Counted from the first letter of the stretch, positions 17,759 through 26,168 are shown. The stretch is 64,000 nucleotides of DNA from Flavobacterium sp. ALJ2 (GCF_015594725.1 NZ_JADNRC010000007.1:62001-126000), one strand, 5' to 3'. The notes: generated from the sequence alone by a model not told the origin. Translations and numbers: made by a program.

Positions 17759-17881
17759 AACTTGTTTACACACCACATGTAATTAGTTATCTAGATGATT
17801 TAGTTCGGGTCTTATTATAGAAACGAATATTTTGGTTTCATAGAAACTGCTGAAGAATATGTTTTTAATTCTGTTTTTTAG
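17743..17881 (+). pseudogene. Broken RelE/ParE-like toxin remnant
   Basis: From the ATG at 17743 the frame reads MVGEIKLVYTPHVISYLDDL then VRVLL and hits TAG at 17818. One base earlier in phase, from 17816, the text continues YRNEYFGFIETAEEYVFNSVF to a TAG at 17879. The YFGF-x-x-x-A-x-x-YV pattern is what I recall from small Bacteroidetes plasmid-stabilisation-like toxins, so a single extra base in CTTATTATAG explains the break. The C-terminal half is missing or further decayed (a fragment like YGVKIAFI is readable near 17920-17945). Family assignment is from memory and moderate. Confidence 0.55.
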
Positions 17882-17961
17882 AAGAAAAGTATAACTGATA
17901 CTTAACTCATTGCTAACGTTTATGGAGTGAAAATAGCATTTATTTGCTAAAAATATAAACT

Positions 17962-19161
17962 ATGAATTCATTTCAAATTTTAAAAAGTACAATTTTCTTA
18001 AGTGGTGTAATTTTGTTATTGGCTTGTGATATGAATGATGATAATCAGACACCAGAAAAAGGAAAATATCCTACTTTAACTGGTGCAGATCCTGTTGTAG
18101 TGGCTCATCGTGGTGCATCGGGTTATTTACCAGAACATACTATTGAGGGATATACTAAAGCTATTGAAATGGGAGCTGATTTTATAGAGCCAGATTTAGT
18201 AATGACAAAAGATGGGCAACTTGTAGTACGCCACGAACCAATGTTGTCCGGAACTACCAATGTATCTGAAATTCCAGCTTTTGCTTCTAAAAAAACTACC
18301 AAAGATATTGATGGCGCAATGGTAACCGATTGGTTTGTTTCTGATTTTACTTTGGCAGAAATTAAACAATTAAAAGCAAAACAAGCTTTTGTGGAGCGTT
18401 CTCAACAATATAATAATTTGTACGCGATTCCAACATTTGCAGAAGTTATTGCTTTGGCAAAACAAAAATCAGCACAGTTGGGTCGTGTTATAGGGATTTA
18501 TCCTGAAACCAAACATCCCTCTTTTCATGAAGCGTTAAATTTAAAAATCACCGATAAATTATTGGAGATGTTAACTGCCGAAGGTTGGAACAGTGTTTCG
18601 TCTCCAGTTTATATTCAGTCATTTGAAGTTTCTAATTTGCAATATATAAGAACTAAATCAACTGTGAAAACAATACAGTTGTTAGGATGTTACGATGTGG
18701 CTCTAAACGGAGATTTAGTTTTTGCAGTTCCAGATGGAGGGATGATTTCTGATGGAAAACCATATGATTGGCATCTAAAAGGAGATGCTAGAGATTATGG
18801 ATTTTTTAGAACACAAGAAGGTCTAGATTTTGTTAAAACCTATGCAACAGGAATTGGTCCTTGGAAACCTTTTATCATTTCGTATAAAGGAGCAGATATA
18901 AATAACGATGGAAAGGCAGATGATATAAATGCCGACGCAAAAGTTGATGATGCTGATAAAGAAGCATTGCCACCTACAACTTTAATCTCGGATGCGCATA
19001 AAAAAGGATTGTTAGTACATGCTTATACGTTTAGAAATGAAGGGAAACGATTGTTGAGTAATTATAAAAACAACCCAACTTTAGAATATCAGGCTTTCTA
19101 TAAATTAGGATTGGACGGCGTGTTTTCCGATTTTACAGATACAGCCGTTCAAGCGAGATAA
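17962..19161 (+). CDS. glpQ: Lipoprotein glycerophosphodiester phosphodiesterase
   Basis: GlpQ hydrolyses glycerophosphodiesters, for example from degraded phospholipid headgroups, to glycerol-3-phosphate and an alcohol. The lipobox LLLAC (Cys22) predicts a lipid-anchored envelope enzyme rather than the free periplasmic form. The GDPD domain begins with VVAHRGASGYLPEHT and the metal-binding EPDLVMTKDGQLVVRHEP, and runs to the C-terminal LGLDGVFSDFTD. The 399-residue length fits the periplasmic GlpQ group. An insert near residues 312-335 reads DINNDGKADDINADAKVDD and looks like one or two calcium loops. It stands alone between the toxin remnant and a convergent gene. Confidence 0.93.
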   Translation: MNSFQILKSTIFLSGVILLLACDMNDDNQTPEKGKYPTLTGADPVVVAHRGASGYLPEHTIEGYTKAIEMGADFIEPDLVMTKDGQLVVRHEPMLSGTTNVSEIPAFASKKTTKDIDGAMVTDWFVSDFTLAEIKQLKAKQAFVERSQQYNNLYAIPTFAEVIALAKQKSAQLGRVIGIYPETKHPSFHEALNLKITDKLLEMLTAEGWNSVSSPVYIQSFEVSNLQYIRTKSTVKTIQLLGCYDVALNGDLVFAVPDGGMISDGKPYDWHLKGDARDYGFFRTQEGLDFVKTYATGIGPWKPFIISYKGADINNDGKADDINADAKVDDADKEALPPTTLISDAHKKGLLVHAYTFRNEGKRLLSNYKNNPTLEYQAFYKLGLDGVFSDFTDTAVQAR

Positions 19162-19240
19162 TTTGCTTTTTGATATGAACTCTAATTCTGCAAGGTTTTT
19201 TTTAAGTCTTGTAGGTATGATATAATGAATATTCTAAATA

Positions 19241-19267
19241 CCTAACAGGTTTTTAAAACCTGTTAGG
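19241..19267. terminator. Perfect inverted repeat, likely bidirectional terminator
   Basis: CCTAACAGGTTTT and its exact complement around a single T, between convergent glpQ and the NTF2-like gene. The same kind of sequence could also be a dispersed repeat. Confidence 0.65.
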
Positions 19268-19281
19268 ATAATGTAGAGTTA

Positions 19282-19803
19282 TTATTTCGGATCGAAAGTT
19301 TGCGGGATTTTTTGGTTTTCTTTTTCTTTATCAAAAATCCAAGATATAATCCACCATCTTCCTTCGTTATAATAAAGTTGTATACTGTTAATGCCTCTTC
19401 GGGCAACAGGACCGTTTTTTACTAATCTAGTTTCGTAAGTGCTCCAAACGTGAGCTATATTCCCGAAAACACGAACTTCTCTGTTTATTTCATTTTCATA
19501 AAAGGCTGTTTTTGCAACCATATCGTCCGTTTCTTTGTGAAACTCTTTAAGAGTCATTGTAGTATGTTGTAGTTTTTCTGCAGCGTTTTCTAATGGAAAA
19601 GAATAAATTGCATTTGGATCATGAAGTGAAAGATCACGTTCCCATTGTCTTTTTTCGCCAGCTTCTCCGGAAACTGCCTCATAAGTAGCTTTCATAATTC
19701 CATTAATAGTAGTTACATCTTCTTTTAACGGATATTTTTGTGCATTCGAAATTTGTGTAGTCATAATAATAGTAAATGTGATTTTTAAAAATGCTTTTAT
19801 CAT
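19282..19803 (-). CDS. Secreted NTF2/SnoaL-like (DUF4440-type) protein
   Basis: The 173-residue product has a signal peptide ending near SNAQ and a cone-shaped alpha+beta fold typical of NTF2-like proteins: the helix with KATYEAVSGEAGEKRQWERDL, the strands VRVFGNIAHVWSTYETR, and the C-terminal GRWWIISWIFDKE. This fold hosts many small hydrolases, isomerases and binding proteins; the reaction is unknown. The LytTR gene lies upstream in the same direction with 113 nt between, including a small inverted repeat at 19873. Confidence 0.78.
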   Translation of the reverse strand: MIKAFLKITFTIIMTTQISNAQKYPLKEDVTTINGIMKATYEAVSGEAGEKRQWERDLSLHDPNAIYSFPLENAAEKLQHTTMTLKEFHKETDDMVAKTAFYENEINREVRVFGNIAHVWSTYETRLVKNGPVARRGINSIQLYYNEGRWWIISWIFDKEKENQKIPQTFDPK

Positions 19804-19872
19804 TACTGAATTGTTTAATGCTCAGGCAAATGAAAACAAAGTATAAAGCACATGAAACTATTTTATACAGAC

Positions 19873-19891
19873 GTGTGTAAAAACTACACAC
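19873..19891. promoter_or_regulatory. Inverted repeat upstream of NTF2-like gene
   Basis: GTGTGTA and its exact complement TACACAC around 5 nt, 70 nt ahead of the NTF2-like start and just below the LytTR gene. A candidate binding site. Confidence 0.35.
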
Positions 19892-19916
19892 ACTGTTTGT
19901 TTTTTTATGTCGGGGA

Positions 19917-20243
19917 TTATAACATAAATTTATTGAGCGCAGTAGTTAGGCATTCTTTGTAGGTTTTGCCAATAGTGATTTTGTTTCCCTTGGCAATAAT
20001 ATGGTTGTCTTCGATGCTATCAATATTAGTCAGGTTAACAATCGAAGAATTGTGAACTCTCATAAATTCATTAGGCAATACATCTATTAAGTCTTTCAAA
20101 GATTTGTAATACGTGTATTTTGTATTGTCTACAGTTATTATTTGTACATAATTGCCTAAACCACTAATGACAGCGATAGTATCAAAGTATAGTTTGATTA
20201 TCTTTTTGTCGGTTTTTATGATAGTGAATTTTTCAGATGTCAT
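19917..20243 (-). CDS. Stand-alone LytTR DNA-binding protein
   Basis: At 108 residues the protein is little more than a LytTR DNA-binding domain, without a receiver or membrane sensor. Family marks are YVQIITVDNTKYTYYKSLKDL, the segment FMRVHNSSIVNLTNID and the end VTIGKTYKE-type region (here ITIGKTYKECL). LytTR proteins usually control virulence, competence or signalling genes by binding direct repeats. No histidine kinase is nearby, so its input is unknown; the NTF2-like gene immediately downstream may be a target. Confidence 0.9.
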   Translation of the reverse strand: MTSEKFTIIKTDKKIIKLYFDTIAVISGLGNYVQIITVDNTKYTYYKSLKDLIDVLPNEFMRVHNSSIVNLTNIDSIEDNHIIAKGNKITIGKTYKECLTTALNKFML

Positions 20244-20319
20244 TATAGCCTTGTGGTTTGTGTGAGTTTCAAAATTACATAAATACTACTTATGGTAATG
20301 ATGAAAACACATAAAAAAA

Positions 20320-20349
20320 AATCCACACAAACATATGCTTGTGAGGATT
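20320..20349 (-). terminator. Terminator of fabD
   Basis: Stem AATCC-CACAA/TTGTG-GGATT around CATATG with a T run on the minus strand. Confidence 0.85.
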
Positions 20350-20408
20350 CTATTTGTATTGACAATTTTTAGACTGAATACTGAATACTGTAACTGAATA
20401 CTAAAAAA

Positions 20409-21284
20409 TTATGCATTCGCTGTAACAGCTTCTTTATCAATTTTTCCGATTAATCCAGCTAAAACTTTTCCAGGACCTACTTCTGTAAATAAAGTAGCAC
20501 CATCAGCAATCATTTGTTGTACAGATTGAGTCCATTTTACAGGAGCTGTAAGCTGAATGATTAAATTCTTTTTTATTTCATTTGGATCAGAAACTGCACT
20601 TGCAGTTACGTTTTGATATACAGGACAAATAGGAGTAGAGAAAGTTGTTGCTTCAATCGCAGCAGCTAATTCTTCTCTTGCAGGTTCCATCATTGGTGAG
20701 TGAAAAGCTCCACCAACTGGTAATATTAAAGCGCGTTTTGCACCAGCAGCTTTCATAGCTTCACAAGCTTTTTCAACAGCAGTTGTTTCACCAGAAATCA
20801 CTAATTGTCCAGGACAGTTGTAATTTGCAGCAACTACAATTCCATCTATCGAAGCACAAACTTCTTCTACAACATTATCTGCTAATCCTAAAACAGCAGC
20901 CATTGTAGATGGAGTAATTTCGCATGCTTTTTGCATTGCCAAAGCACGTTGAGATACTAATCTTAATCCGTCTTCAAAAGACAAAGTCCCATTTGCAACT
21001 AAAGCAGAAAATTCTCCTAAAGAGTGACCTGCTACCATTTCTGGTTTGAAATCTTCTCCCAAAGTTTTGGCTAAAATAACCGAATGCAAGAATACTGCAG
21101 GTTGAGTCACTTTGGTTTCTTTTAGTTCTTCGGCAGTACCTTCAAACATGATATCTGTAATTCTAAAACCTAATATTTCGTTAGCTTTCTCGAATAATTC
21201 TTTGGCTAAAGCCGAATTTTCATATAAGTCTTTGCCCATTCCTGTAAACTGCGCACCTTGACCTGGAAATACGTATGCTTTCAT
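20409..21284 (-). CDS. fabD: Malonyl-CoA:ACP transacylase
   Basis: FabD moves the malonyl group from CoA to acyl carrier protein, supplying type II fatty acid synthesis. The 291-residue protein begins with the family motif FPGQGAQFTGMG. The nucleophile is Ser88 in GHSLGEFSA and the partner histidine is in GGAFHSPMM near residue 197; Gln at GQG near the N-terminus completes the active site. It is a single-gene unit with a -7 promoter element at 21344 and its own terminator. Confidence 0.97.
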   Translation of the reverse strand: MKAYVFPGQGAQFTGMGKDLYENSALAKELFEKANEILGFRITDIMFEGTAEELKETKVTQPAVFLHSVILAKTLGEDFKPEMVAGHSLGEFSALVANGTLSFEDGLRLVSQRALAMQKACEITPSTMAAVLGLADNVVEEVCASIDGIVVAANYNCPGQLVISGETTAVEKACEAMKAAGAKRALILPVGGAFHSPMMEPAREELAAAIEATTFSTPICPVYQNVTASAVSDPNEIKKNLIIQLTAPVKWTQSVQQMIADGATLFTEVGPGKVLAGLIGKIDKEAVTANA

Positions 21285-21343
21285 TTCTTTTAATTTAAAA
21301 ATTTAGTGATTCTAAGATTGAAAAATTAGTTTCAATTGAAAGG

Positions 21344-21351
21344 CAAAAATA
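21344..21351 (-). promoter_or_regulatory. -7 element of fabD
   Basis: TATTTTTG on the minus strand, 60 nt ahead of the start, fits TAnnTTTG. Confidence 0.45.
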
Positions 21352-21359
21352 CTATTTTT

Positions 21360-21722
21360 TTAGCTTGAATAATTCTTAAACATGTAAATCCATAACAATC
21401 TCGAAAGACGGATATTAAAGAAAGAAAAAGCAATAATTACTACGGCAATAATTGGAATGATTCTTAAATCGAAATTTTTTTCAAAGAAAAATTGAGCAAT
21501 GCAGTAAGTAGCAATACCTTGCGCTACTGTTAGTCCGTAACTCATGTACATGGCGCCAAAAAAGAAACCAGGTTCTTTCTCGAATTTAAAACCACATTCA
21601 CTACATTCTTTGTGCATTTTCGGAAATTTGAAAGTAAGAAATATGTTTTTCTCATCTAGAACTTTTCCTTTGTGACAATTAGGACATTCATTTCGTAAAA
21701 CATGGGTGATCATATATGACAT
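21360..21722 (-). CDS. DUF983 family membrane protein
   Basis: A 120-residue protein with two CxxC pairs (CPNC and CSEC) in a zinc-ribbon-like N-terminal part and two membrane helices in the C-terminal half (about residues 55-75 and 80-102). GFFFGAMYMSYG is a DUF983 hallmark. The open frame reaches back to 21908, but that would overlap the divergent AraC gene; the ATG at 21722 directly precedes the conserved ITHVLRNECPNC. The role is unknown. Confidence 0.88.
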   Translation of the reverse strand: MSYMITHVLRNECPNCHKGKVLDEKNIFLTFKFPKMHKECSECGFKFEKEPGFFFGAMYMSYGLTVAQGIATYCIAQFFFEKNFDLRIIPIIAVVIIAFSFFNIRLSRLLWIYMFKNYSS

Positions 21723-21821
21723 AATTGGTTCATTTTTTATTATATACAAAGATACTTCGCTCGTTTTCAATTCTGTTTTTATATCTTCGCTTATTGTAGC
21801 ACAATAAAGACATTTGTAGCC

Positions 21822-22685
21822 ATGAAAAAGTACCCAATTTACAGTGTTGCCAATTTTAGTTGTAACGATACAAGAAGCGATTTTTATGTAAATTCTTTTA
21901 CCGAACATTTAAAAACGCACAGTTTTGTCGAGAAACCGCATCGGCATGATTCTTATTTAATGGTGTTTTTTACAGATGGTTCCGGAATACATGAGATTGA
22001 TTTTGATAGATTTGATATAAAAAAAGGAAGTTTGTTTTTGCTTCAGCCCGGACAAATACATTTTTGGAGTTTGTCACAAGACATTGAGGGATATGTTGTG
22101 ATCTTCTCTCAGGAAATGTACAATCTGTATTTTGGTCAAAAAAAAATCAATGATTATGCTTTTTATAGTTCAATAAATAATAAACCGCAAGTTTCTTTTG
22201 ATGCCGATTCTATAAAAGAAATTACACCTTATTTTGAGTTGCTTATGCAAGAAAGTAAGCTGAAGAACAAATACCAACTGGATAAAATGCTTAATCTTTT
22301 AGATTCAATTCATATAGAAATTGCTAGAAAATATGATGATTCCGAGATTCATGAAGTTCATCCTTATAATGTGAAAATAAAGAAATTTGAAGAGTTTCTG
22401 GAACTTCATTTTAAGACGAATAAATCGCCTTCATTTTATGCCGAACAATTGCATATTACTTTAAAACACCTCAATAGAATATGCAATGATATTTTGAAAA
22501 AAACAGCAACGGAAGTAATCACTGATCGGGTAGTTTTGGAAATAAAAAGAATGTTGATTGATAAACAACTGGCAGTAAATGAAATTGCCGAAGAAGTTGG
22601 GTATGATGATTATTCGTATTTCTCTCGCGTCTTTAAAAAATACACCAATTTATCGCCAACAGAGTTTAGGAATTTGAAGAAGTAG
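21822..22685 (+). CDS. AraC family transcriptional regulator
   Basis: A 287-residue regulator with an N-terminal cupin-like sensing domain (HRHDSYLMVFFTDGSGIHEID, FLLQPGQIHFW) and a C-terminal pair of helix-turn-helix motifs, the second ending with VGYDDYSYFSRVFKKYTNLSPTEFR, the strongest AraC signature. Such proteins usually activate genes in response to a small molecule. Its target is unclear, as the flanking DUF983, YceI and pirin genes do not suggest a ligand. A repeat-rich stretch follows the stop codon. Confidence 0.94.
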   Translation: MKKYPIYSVANFSCNDTRSDFYVNSFTEHLKTHSFVEKPHRHDSYLMVFFTDGSGIHEIDFDRFDIKKGSLFLLQPGQIHFWSLSQDIEGYVVIFSQEMYNLYFGQKKINDYAFYSSINNKPQVSFDADSIKEITPYFELLMQESKLKNKYQLDKMLNLLDSIHIEIARKYDDSEIHEVHPYNVKIKKFEEFLELHFKTNKSPSFYAEQLHITLKHLNRICNDILKKTATEVITDRVVLEIKRMLIDKQLAVNEIAEEVGYDDYSYFSRVFKKYTNLSPTEFRNLKK

Positions 22686-22810
22686 TTTTTTTTGAGAGGT
22701 GAGAGAAGCAAGATAAGAGAAGTAAGATGTTAGAAGTAAGATGAGATGAGAGATGCGATAAGCTAGATGTAAGGTGAAAACGGTTGTCAGGCTGAGCGGA
22801 GTCGAAGCCC
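22686..22810. repeat. Purine-rich degenerate repeat tract and REP-like tail
   Basis: Variants of AGAAGTAAGATG recur several times up to about 22770, followed by GTCAGGCTGAGCGGAGTCGAAG, which resembles the GTCATTCTGAGACGGAGTCGAAG found at 24495. No coding content is seen. Confidence 0.55.
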
Positions 22811-22849
22811 CGCTAACATTTGGTGTTGTTTAGAAAAGACAAAAAAAAC

Positions 22850-22883
22850 AAAACCCCATACTTCTTTCAAAGCATAGGGTTTT
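22850..22883 (-). terminator. Terminator of the pirin-yceI unit
   Basis: Imperfect stem AAAACCCCATACT/AGCATAGGGTTTT followed by a T run on the minus strand. Confidence 0.7.
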
Positions 22884-22919
22884 AACCAAATTAAATACTA
22901 AAATTTATGTAGGGGTAAT

Positions 22920-23450
22920 TTATTGTTTTGCAAATTGTAATTCAATGTTCAAACGGACATCATCGCTTACTAAAACTCCTCCAGCTTCTAACGCTGAGTT
23001 CCAGTTTAATCCCCAATCTTTACGATTGATTTTTCCAGTAATGTTCAAGCCAATTTTTGTATTTCCCCAAGGATCAGTCATAATTCCACTAAATTCTACT
23101 GGCAGTTTAACTTCTTTTTCAATGCGCCTAATGTTTAGCTTACCAGTAAGTTCATAGTTTCCGTCATTTACTTTGGTAAAAGAACTTGATTTGAAAGTCA
23201 TTTTCGGACTGTTTTCAATATCAAAGAAATCGGCACTTCTTAAGTGATTGTCTCTGTCAGTGTTTCCAGTGTCAATAGATTTAATATCTGCTGAAAAATT
23301 AATTGCTGCATTCTCGAAGTTGTTCTCGTCGCTTGCTATAGTTGCTTCGTAGTCATTAAACTTACCTGAAACATTAGTAAACATCATGTGTTTTACTTTA
23401 AATCCAATTTCTGAGTGTGTTGGGTCAATTGCCCATTTTGTAGTTGCCAT
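22920..23450 (-). CDS. YceI family lipid-binding protein
   Basis: A 176-residue lipocalin-like barrel that binds isoprenoid or amide lipids in characterised relatives. It starts WAIDPTHSEIGFKVKHMMFTNVSGKF, the family signature, and ends VRLNIELQ. Unlike E. coli YceI it has no signal peptide, so it appears cytoplasmic. It lies 44 nt downstream of the pirin gene, probably in one transcript, a pairing that suggests a stress or redox setting. Confidence 0.94.
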   Translation of the reverse strand: MATTKWAIDPTHSEIGFKVKHMMFTNVSGKFNDYEATIASDENNFENAAINFSADIKSIDTGNTDRDNHLRSADFFDIENSPKMTFKSSSFTKVNDGNYELTGKLNIRRIEKEVKLPVEFSGIMTDPWGNTKIGLNITGKINRKDWGLNWNSALEAGGVLVSDDVRLNIELQFAKQ

Positions 23451-23494
23451 AATTTTTTGTTTTTTATTAAATAATAGTTTTATATAATGTTGAA

Positions 23495-24217
23495 TTAATA
23501 ATTTACTTGCATTGGAATTTCCATTAATAGAAATTCTGCGTCTGTATTTGCTTTAATAGTTACGGTTTTAAAATCTGTAATTCCGATAGCGTCACGAGTG
23601 TTTAATTCTTGACCATTGATAGTTACGTTTCCTTTTAAGATAAAAGCATACAAACCGTTACCTTCTTTCTTAATTGAATATTCTGTTGCGATTCCAGCAT
23701 CAAAATTCCCCATATGAAACCAAGCGTCTTGATGAATCCAAACTCCAGCATCATCAGGATTTGGAGATAGTACTTGCTGTAATTTATTATGTCTGTCCTC
23801 TGTGTTTAAAGAAATTTGTTGGTAACGAGGAGTTACATTGCGTTTGTTTGGGAACAACCAAATTTGTAATAATTTAGTTTGTTGGTCTGCATTTGGATTA
23901 AACTCGCTATGCTGAATTCCTGTTCCGGCACTCATTACCTGAATATCTCCATGTTTGATGATTTCAGTATTTCCCATACTATCCTTATGCGCTAAATCTC
24001 CTTCAAGTGGAATCGTAATAATTTCCATATTATCGTGAGGATGTGTGCCAAAACCCATTCCTGCAGCAATAGTATCATCGTTTAAAACACGAAGAGCTCC
24101 AAATTGTATGCGTTCTGAATCGTAATAAGCAGCGAAACTAAAACTGTGATATGCGTTTAACCAACCGTGGTTTGCATTTCCACGTGTTTCGGCTTTGTGT
24201 ATTACTATATTTTCCAT
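23495..24217 (-). CDS. Pirin family protein
   Basis: A bicupin iron protein of 240 residues. The metal site of the N-terminal cupin is visible in FGTHPHDNMEIITIPLEG and GTGIQHSEFNPN, giving the usual three histidines and one glutamate; the C-terminal cupin carries GNVTINGQELNTRDAIGI. Some pirins are quercetin dioxygenases (YhhW type), others redox-sensing co-regulators. Upstream partner of the yceI gene. The physiological substrate is unknown. Confidence 0.94.
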   Translation of the reverse strand: MENIVIHKAETRGNANHGWLNAYHSFSFAAYYDSERIQFGALRVLNDDTIAAGMGFGTHPHDNMEIITIPLEGDLAHKDSMGNTEIIKHGDIQVMSAGTGIQHSEFNPNADQQTKLLQIWLFPNKRNVTPRYQQISLNTEDRHNKLQQVLSPNPDDAGVWIHQDAWFHMGNFDAGIATEYSIKKEGNGLYAFILKGNVTINGQELNTRDAIGITDFKTVTIKANTDAEFLLMEIPMQVNY

Positions 24218-24632
24218 GATTTTTTGTATTTGTTATTATTTGATAGGGCAAATTTACAACCAAAGGAAAGGGAAAGCACTTAACCTAGATTAAGAAATGA
24301 TTTTTATTGAAGGTTCAGAGCTTTTTTTGAGGTTCAAAGGTTCTTAGTTGCTGAGGCTCTAAGGTTCTGAGTGACAAAGAGACAAAGATTGTGAAGGGAG
24401 GTTCAGAAAGGAAAAGGTTCTAAGTTTTTAAGGATGTGTTAGATAGTCTGTAGCGTATTTACTCTATTATATAGAGAATCCAGTCACAATCTTGTCATTC
24501 TGAGACGGAGTCGAAGAATCACATCAAATAGCTCGACAATCTATGAATGCTTTGTGTTAGTTTCTTGTGGAGATCTCTTCTTCGTCGACATGACAAGATT
24601 GTGTAAAAATCTAAGAAGTCTAGAAATCTAAT
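24218..24632. repeat. Repeat-rich intergenic region
   Basis: The first part (about 24305-24440) is a patchwork of AGGTTCTAAG/AGGTTCAGAG-like words and ACAAAGAGACAAAGATTGTG. The second part is a discrete palindromic element at 24485-24603, listed separately. No gene is seen. Confidence 0.6.
24485..24603. repeat. 119-bp palindromic element with 13-bp inverted ends
   Basis: CACAATCTTGTCA at 24485-24497 is exactly complementary to TGACAAGATTGTG at 24591-24603. Inside lie further partly complementary words (GACGGAGTCGAAGAA, TCTTCTTCGTCGAC). It has no coding capacity and looks like a dispersed REP- or MITE-like element. Confidence 0.65.
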
Positions 24633-26114
24633 TTAACTATACTTCGCAATATACTGCTGTACTACTAAATCGGTATTTTCGTGGCGTTTTTTGCTTTCTA
24701 ATTGTTTAGGCGGAGAAGCTCGCTCCATGCAATTTTTAACAGCACAGGTTTCACAAGTAACACCAACTATTTGTTTTACAATAGGTTTAGCGTCTATAAA
24801 TTTGAATTTCTTTTTCATAGCAGGAGTAATCAAAATCCCTACAGAAATGCTTCGCATGCAATTTTCTACAAAAGGATCTTTGGTAGCTGATGAAAAAACC
24901 AAATATTCATTTCCGCTATTTTCATAACTTGAAATTTGAGCGTCAAAGAAATGAGCTTTATTTTGTTTGATGGCCTCGTCTATAGTCTTAATAGAAACCC
25001 ATCGGCGGCAATAATGCTCATTCATCTCATTGGCATGAGGCTCCTGTTGATTTGTAATATGGAGTTCTTTTTTTATTTGATAGGTGTCAGATCCTATTTG
25101 GTGTGACATTCTCAGAAAGAATAAGTTCTTTAAATGAAAATCTTTTGGTAAAAGATTGGTTAGTCTCTGATAAAAAGATTCAGGAGAAACATTAAATTTC
25201 TCGATTAATGCAACAAATTCTTCAGGTTTTGGATTCTCTTTGGTTAAAAAAAGATTGATGTCATCTATTAATAATTTTCTTGGTAATAATAGTGCTCCAG
25301 CAAAATAGGAAGCATAAAAATTATGCAAGACCTGATCAAAATTATCAAACTTTATCCAGCTGAATGTTAGTAGTCTATCCGTTATTTCTAAATAGTTATA
25401 GGCTATTTCTTTGGCTAGTATAAAAGCTCTTTGAGGATCGTCTATTTCTTTAGAAAGTAATAATGTTTTGCTTTTTGGGATATAAATAGATCGCAAATCA
25501 CCTAAAGCTTCCTGGTCTTTAAAGAGAAGTTCTTTTATATTATAGCCATATTCTTCTTTTAGAATAGCACTCAATTCCTGAGTAGAAATTTGATTTTCAA
25601 GATTAATTTGGAATGATTCAGAGAAAGCAATTACTTTATTTTCTAAATCTTCAAAGTAATTGATGTGTGCTTCTTGATAGGAACGCAAAGATGCTAAGAA
25701 AAAACTTTCTCGGCTTAAATTATAATGCTGAGCAATTTCGATTATAGTACTAATAAAGGCATTGACTTTTGCTGGAGCATTGGCAATAATGTCAATCAAA
25801 TCATTTTCATGAATGCCAAAAAGTTCTAACGGAATTTCTTTTAAAATACCAGATTTTAAAATTTCGCCTATCGGTGCCAAGTTGTTATCTAGTTTCAAAG
25901 AAACCATTTGATCGTAACTTATATCAAGATTTTCGCACAGAATCAAAATCTTATCAGTCTTCGGATATTTCTTTCCTTTTTCTATTTCGTTCAAATACGA
26001 TTTAGAAAGGTTCGTGAGTTTGGCTAAGCCAAATAACGAAAGGTTTTTTTGCGTGCGAACCTGTTTTAATTTAAGTCCGAAAATAAGCTTGATATAGTCT
26101 TTTTCAATGTCCAT
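24633..26114 (-). CDS. ScfR/RamB-like XRE transcriptional regulator
   Basis: The first 70 residues are a Cro/C1 helix-turn-helix (LKQVRTQKNLSLFGLAKLTN, SYLNEIEKGKKYP). The middle is an IrrE/ImmA-like domain around residues 170-290, and the C-terminal part ends with a cysteine cluster VTCETCAVKNCMERA. This arrangement, about 490 residues, is that of short-chain fatty acid regulators such as RamB and PrpR-like ScfRs, which sense acyl-CoA and control acetate and propionate genes. The gene is divergent from aceB, separated by a region with a perfect palindrome. Where metallopeptidases have HExxH this protein has AKEIA, so it is a sensor, not a protease. Confidence 0.9.
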   Translation of the reverse strand: MDIEKDYIKLIFGLKLKQVRTQKNLSLFGLAKLTNLSKSYLNEIEKGKKYPKTDKILILCENLDISYDQMVSLKLDNNLAPIGEILKSGILKEIPLELFGIHENDLIDIIANAPAKVNAFISTIIEIAQHYNLSRESFFLASLRSYQEAHINYFEDLENKVIAFSESFQINLENQISTQELSAILKEEYGYNIKELLFKDQEALGDLRSIYIPKSKTLLLSKEIDDPQRAFILAKEIAYNYLEITDRLLTFSWIKFDNFDQVLHNFYASYFAGALLLPRKLLIDDINLFLTKENPKPEEFVALIEKFNVSPESFYQRLTNLLPKDFHLKNLFFLRMSHQIGSDTYQIKKELHITNQQEPHANEMNEHYCRRWVSIKTIDEAIKQNKAHFFDAQISSYENSGNEYLVFSSATKDPFVENCMRSISVGILITPAMKKKFKFIDAKPIVKQIVGVTCETCAVKNCMERASPPKQLESKKRHENTDLVVQQYIAKYS

Positions 26115-26168
26115 AACTCAAAAATACGCATTATAAAAATAATCGCCAAAAAAATATTTTTAATATTT

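Noticed and set aside
17760-17961. Possibility that the toxin-like text is chance
   Set aside because: Kept as a pseudogene because two adjacent phases give matching text (VRVL, YRNEYFGF) joined by one base; confidence stays moderate.
21723-21908. Longer DUF983 open frame
   Set aside because: The extension overlaps the start of the divergent AraC gene and looks random; the conserved part begins at 21722.
22686-22780. Possible short repeat array resembling a CRISPR
   Set aside because: The AGAAGTAAGATG-like units are irregular, without constant repeat length or unique spacers.
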